Assembly: GCF_016907455.1 (NCBI RefSeq)
Contig: NZ_JAFBCB010000001.1
Span: 1,488,001 to 1,552,000, forward strand
Direction of reading: 5' to 3'
Source: Brachybacterium muris
GTDB lineage: Bacteria; Actinomycetota; Actinomycetes; Actinomycetales; Dermabacteraceae
Length of the DNA stretch: 64,000 nt
Positions 60,712 to 64,000 of the stretch are shown here, piece after piece. A program made the translations under genes and the position numbers. Position 1 is the stretch's first letter. The number at the start of each line of letters is the position of its first letter. The notes under the pieces were generated by a model. The model did not search any database. It had not been told where the DNA came from and saw only the letters and a list, made by a program, of their open reading frames with translations.

Positions 60712-61185
60712 ATGGCCACCCCGCAGTTCGTCCTGAACCTCCGCCGCCACATCGGCCACGCACTGCTGTGGATGAGCGGGGTGACAGCCGTCGTCCTGGA
60801 CCGTTCGCACACCCACGTGCTGCTGGTGCGCCGCGCCGACAACGGGGCCTGGACCCACATCACCGGGATCATCGACCCGGGTGAGCAGCCCGCCGTGGCC
60901 GCCGCGCGCGAAGTCCGCGAGGAAGCCGGCATCGAGACCCGCATGGTGCGCCTGATCGACGTGTGCACCCTGCCGGAGATGACCTACGACAACGGCGATC
61001 GTGCCCAGTACCTGGACCTGTGCTTCCTCGCCGAGCACCTGAGCGGGGAGCCGCACCCCGCCGACGGCGAGAACACCGAGGCCCGCTGGTTCGCCCTCGA
61101 CGAGCTGCCTCAGCTCAGCGAGCGCTTCGCCGAGCAGCTGCAGATCGCCCTGTCGGGACGCCTCCAGGCCGGGTTCAGGCAGTGA
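60712..61185 (+). CDS. NUDIX hydrolase
   Basis: A 157-residue NUDIX protein. The signature is recognisable as GIIDPGEQPAVAAAREVREEAGI, read in two pieces: GIIDPGEQPAVAAAREV and REEAGIE, with the metal-binding Glu residues present. It is likely to hydrolyse a nucleoside diphosphate derivative. ATG at 60712 is 26 nt after the TM2 gene stop. Its stop overlaps the next gene's GTG. Confidence 0.9.
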   Translation: MATPQFVLNLRRHIGHALLWMSGVTAVVLDRSHTHVLLVRRADNGAWTHITGIIDPGEQPAVAAAREVREEAGIETRMVRLIDVCTLPEMTYDNGDRAQYLDLCFLAEHLSGEPHPADGENTEARWFALDELPQLSERFAEQLQIALSGRLQAGFRQ

Positions 61186-61814
61186 CCGGGAGGAACCTGG
61201 CCGGAAGCTCGAACGCCGGGCCGGCGCCGGGCACCACCGTCGCGCTGCCTCTGGACCCCCAGGGCGATGACCTCGAGGACCTGGCACTGGTGCGGCTGCT
61301 GGCCGTGCCCCGCCGGGACCTGACCCGGGCCGGGGCCCTTGCCGCACACCTGTTGCCCTTCGCCGATGCCCTGCTGGTGGAGGTGTCCGTGGCAGGGAGG
61401 GTGGTGATCCCCGGCGCCTGGGTCGAACCGTCGATACTGCAGCAGGGCCGGCCAGCGCCACGCACTCAAGTGGTGCCCGACGACCTCCGGCTGCCCGCCG
61501 TGGTGGCGGGGGAGGGCTCCGCGGCCCAGCTGCACTGGGGGGAGACGGTGTGGACGCTGCCCTTCGACGATACCGTCGCCATCCCCACCGTGTGCCGGGC
61601 GAGCATCCACTCCACCGCACGGCTGCGCAGGTTGGCGCTGGTGGCCGCCGGTCGCCGGCAGGACGTGGCCCTCACCCTGTGGCGCGATCCCGGCTTCGAG
61701 GTGCCGTGGCACGACGTGCGCCTCGTGCCGCATGCCCGTTGGTGGTTCGAGATGGCCGATGTACCGCCCACCGCGACCTACCGCGACGCGCTGCGCCTGC
61801 ACGGGATCGGGTGA
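61182..61814 (+). CDS. hypothetical protein, 210 residues
   Basis: No known family was recognised. A soluble protein without signal peptide, with an N-terminal acidic stretch (GDDLEDLALVRLL), then beta-rich sequence (AQLHWGETVWTLPFDDTVAI) and a C-terminus rich in Trp and His (VPWHDVRLVPHARWWFEM). GTG at 61182 overlaps the NUDIX stop (GTGA), so the two are coupled. Confidence 0.65.
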   Translation: MTGRNLAGSSNAGPAPGTTVALPLDPQGDDLEDLALVRLLAVPRRDLTRAGALAAHLLPFADALLVEVSVAGRVVIPGAWVEPSILQQGRPAPRTQVVPDDLRLPAVVAGEGSAAQLHWGETVWTLPFDDTVAIPTVCRASIHSTARLRRLALVAAGRRQDVALTLWRDPGFEVPWHDVRLVPHARWWFEMADVPPTATYRDALRLHGIG

Positions 61815-61836
61815 GACGCCCACCACATTTTGCGTG

Positions 61837-61842
61837 TACCCT
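61837..61842 (+). promoter_or_regulatory. possible -10 box for the sugar ABC operon
   Basis: TACCCT about 70 nt before the GTG of the binding-protein gene. Confidence 0.3.
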
Positions 61843-61910
61843 GGGCCGCCCCGCCGTTGGCTCCGCGTGAGCCCGGCGGATCACGTCAACGTCGACCTGA
61901 GGAGGAGCCC

Positions 61911-63308
61911 GTGCCTGCCACGCAGCCCCCACCATCACCGGGGACCGATCGCCGCACGTTCCTGCGGTACACCGCCGGGGTGGCCGCCGTGCTCCCCCTG
62001 GCCGCCCTCGCAGGATGCGGAGGCACCAACCGCGACCCCAACCTGATCCGCATCGCCTTCCAGCAGTTCGGCTCCGGCACCATCAAGGAGTGGTGGATCA
62101 CCACCGCCGCACAGGAGTTCTCCGCCGAGAACCCCGACCTGGTGGTCGAACTGGTGCCGATCGTCGCCTCGGAGAACGACTACTTCACCAAGAACGAGCT
62201 GTTGATGAGCTCGCCCCGCACCAGCCCCGACCTGGTGTACGAGGACTCCTTCATCCTGCTGTCGGACGTGGGTGCCGGCTACCTGCAGCCCATCACCGAT
62301 CTGGTGGAGGGCTTCGAGAACTGGGACGACATCGCCGATGCTTCCAAGGAAGCCGTCACCGGCGAGGACGGTGAGATCTACGGCGTCCCCATCACCACCG
62401 ACACCCGCGCCCTGTGGTTCCACAAGGAGGTGTTCGCCGAGGCCGGCCTGCCGGAGGACTGGCAGCCCACCAGCTGGGAGGAGATCCTCGAGGCCGCCCG
62501 CACCATCCGCGACTCCGGCAGCGAGGCCACCCCGTTCTTCATGTTCGCCGGCACCCCCCAGGGGGAGAAGGCCTCCATGCAGGGCTTCGAGATGCTGCTG
62601 TACGGCACCGGGGACGGCACGGGCCTGTACGACAAGGACACCGAGAAGTGGATCCTGGGCAGCCCGGGCTTCGTGGACACCCTCACCTTCCTGCGCACGA
62701 TCTTCGACGAGGAGCTCACCCTCTCCCTCAGCCAGCACCTGGACCCGAACATCGGCGAGTCGATCTACACCTCCCTGCTGCCGGACAAGAAGCTGGGGAT
62801 CCTCATCGACGGCTCCTGGATCTCCCAGAACTGGACCGAGACCGGCACCCGGCCCTGGCCGGAGTGGCCCGATCAGATCGGCCTGGCGGACATGCCCACC
62901 CAGGACGGCGGCGGAACCGGCACCGTCACCCTGGCCGGCGGATGGGGCCTGTCGATCCCGCAGCACGTCACCGACCGCGACGTGGCCTTCGAGTTCCTCA
63001 AGAAGCTGGTCTCCACCGAGACGCTGGTCGACTACGCGATCCGCGACAACCACATCACGGTGCGGGCAGACGTCGCCGAGAGTGAGGAGTACCGCACGTA
63101 CTCCCCGGCGGTCGAGTACTTCACGAACCTGCTGGAGACGGCCTACTACCGGCCCGCACTGCCGTCCTATCCGGAGGTGTCCTCGGCCATCCAGGAGGCC
63201 ATGGAAGCGGTGATGACCGACACCAGCCCGGAGGACGCCGCCGCCGAGTACGACCGGACCGTCACCGAGATCGTGGGTGCGGAGAACGTGCAGGAGGCCA
63301 ACGCATGA
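61911..63308 (+). CDS. sugar ABC transporter substrate-binding lipoprotein
   Basis: A 465-residue extracellular binding protein of family 1 (maltose/oligosaccharide type). The leader has an RR motif (DRRTFLRYTAG), a hydrophobic segment and lipobox LAGC, so export may be by Tat with lipidation at about Cys36. The mature part shows ITTDTRALWFHKEVFAEAGLP in two family-typical pieces (TTDTRALWFHKE, GLPEDWQP). GTG at 61911 follows GAGGAGC. The permease gene overlaps it by 4 nt. The substrate is not identifiable. Confidence 0.88.
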   Translation: MPATQPPPSPGTDRRTFLRYTAGVAAVLPLAALAGCGGTNRDPNLIRIAFQQFGSGTIKEWWITTAAQEFSAENPDLVVELVPIVASENDYFTKNELLMSSPRTSPDLVYEDSFILLSDVGAGYLQPITDLVEGFENWDDIADASKEAVTGEDGEIYGVPITTDTRALWFHKEVFAEAGLPEDWQPTSWEEILEAARTIRDSGSEATPFFMFAGTPQGEKASMQGFEMLLYGTGDGTGLYDKDTEKWILGSPGFVDTLTFLRTIFDEELTLSLSQHLDPNIGESIYTSLLPDKKLGILIDGSWISQNWTETGTRPWPEWPDQIGLADMPTQDGGGTGTVTLAGGWGLSIPQHVTDRDVAFEFLKKLVSTETLVDYAIRDNHITVRADVAESEEYRTYSPAVEYFTNLLETAYYRPALPSYPEVSSAIQEAMEAVMTDTSPEDAAAEYDRTVTEIVGAENVQEANA

Positions 63309-64000
63309 GCACCGCCACCACCGACCGCACCGAGGCGCAGCCCGCGCCGCAGAAGCGCAAGAGTCACGCCAGCCTGGGGGATCGCCTGACCTTCCCCCGC
63401 GCGGTGCCCATGCTGCCGGCGGGCCTGCTGCTGATCGGCTTCATGCTGGGCCCGATCCTGTACTCGCTGTACCTCGCCTTCACGGACAACGCGATCCGAG
63501 GCCGAGGCGCGGAGGAGACCTCGTTCGTCGGCTTCGACAACTTCGTCAAGGCCTTCACTGACGGCGACTTCTGGAACTCGGTGGCCCTGACCCTGGTGTT
63601 CACCATCATCTCCGCGGTGATCGGGCAGAACCTGCTGGGCCTCGCGCTCGCGCTGCTGATGGAGCGCGCGAACCGGATCATCACCTTCGCCGTCACCTCG
63701 GTGGTGATCGCTGCCTGGATCCTGCCCGAGGTGGTGGCCGGCTACCTGCTGTACACCTTCTTTGCCAATGAGGGCAGCCTGAACGCGATCATCACCGCGA
63801 TCGGACTGCCCCCGCAGGACCTGCTGTTCAGCCTGCCGATCATCGCGGTGGCCTTCGCCAACGTGTGGCGCGGCACCGCGTTCTCGATGCTCGTGTACTC
63901 GGCGGCGCTCAGCTCCGTGCCCAGTGACATCTACGAGTCCGCCGCGATCGACGGTGCCGGGCCCGTGCGGCGCTTCTGGTCGGTGACGGTGCCGATGCTC
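63305..64000 (+). CDS. sugar ABC transporter permease, MalF type (3' end outside window)
   Basis: The first 232 codons of an integral membrane permease. A hydrophilic N-terminus (about 35 residues) is followed by helices (LPAGLLLIGFMLGPILYSL and more) and reaches the EAA-like loop (YESAAIDGAGPVRRFWSVTV), where the window ends. ATG at 63305 overlaps the binding-protein stop. A second permease gene should follow. Confidence 0.9.
   Translation, partial: MSTATTDRTEAQPAPQKRKSHASLGDRLTFPRAVPMLPAGLLLIGFMLGPILYSLYLAFTDNAIRGRGAEETSFVGFDNFVKAFTDGDFWNSVALTLVFTIISAVIGQNLLGLALALLMERANRIITFAVTSVVIAAWILPEVVAGYLLYTFFANEGSLNAIITAIGLPPQDLLFSLPIIAVAFANVWRGTAFSMLVYSAALSSVPSDIYESAAIDGAGPVRRFWSVTVPML

Overview
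The window is a stretch of chromosome from a very GC-rich actinobacterium. The gene order is that of Micrococcales and fits Dermabacteraceae, probably a Brachybacterium-like organism; this placement is inferred from synteny and codon use, not from a database search. Landmarks that follow the common actinobacterial order are pyk - ANTAR regulator - polA - rpsA - coaE - uvrB - uvrA, uvrC - rapZ - yvcK - whiA - gap - pgk - tpiA - secG, tkt - tal - zwf - opcA - pgl, and xerD - parA - rluB - cmk/der.

Layout. 1-2959: the end of gltB and all of gltD (glutamate synthase). 3058-5414: pyruvate kinase, tRNA-Leu(CAA) on the minus strand, and a PdtaR-type antiterminator regulator. 5449-12301: an amino-acid/urea-type binding lipoprotein, a hotdog thioesterase, DNA polymerase I, a DUF222-HNH protein and a DUF1990 protein. 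12565-18701: ribosomal protein S1, a HAD phosphatase and a shikimate operon, aroC-aroK-aroB-aroD, whose last gene is a type I dehydroquinase. 18709-29172: a TRIC/UPF0126 membrane protein, coaE, uvrB, three poorly known genes, a second family-A polymerase, an MFS transporter and a metallo-beta-lactamase-fold hydrolase. 29234-40647: uvrA, uvrC, rapZ, yvcK, whiA and the lower glycolytic genes gap, pgk and tpiA, then secG. 45972-52565 (minus strand): the pentose phosphate operon tkt-tal-zwf-opcA/pgl. 52849-64000: protoheme IX farnesyltransferase, xerD, parA, rluB, tyrA, a cmk-der fusion, a TM2 protein, a NUDIX hydrolase, a hypothetical gene and the start of a sugar ABC importer.

The main accessory feature is at 40804-45971. 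A 2581-bp IS21-family element sits on the minus strand with 6-bp target duplications (CTCCAG). A second, apparently identical copy in the opposite orientation has inserted into its istB gene, with its own 6-bp duplication (GCCCGG). The outer insertion cut the last 14 codons off a fused opcA-pgl gene; those codons still lie on the far side of the element, next to the shared terminator with secG.

Other points worth following: the OpcA-Pgl fusion itself, a RapZ homologue with a degenerate P-loop, the absence of scpA/scpB between parA and rluB, a DNA-binding-like domain joined to an ECF-S-like membrane domain, two unrecognised overlapping genes at 23549-24875, and several genes with a TANNNT box exactly 6 nt before the start codon, which suggests leaderless mRNAs. 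I saw no CRISPR array, prophage or convincing new defence system.
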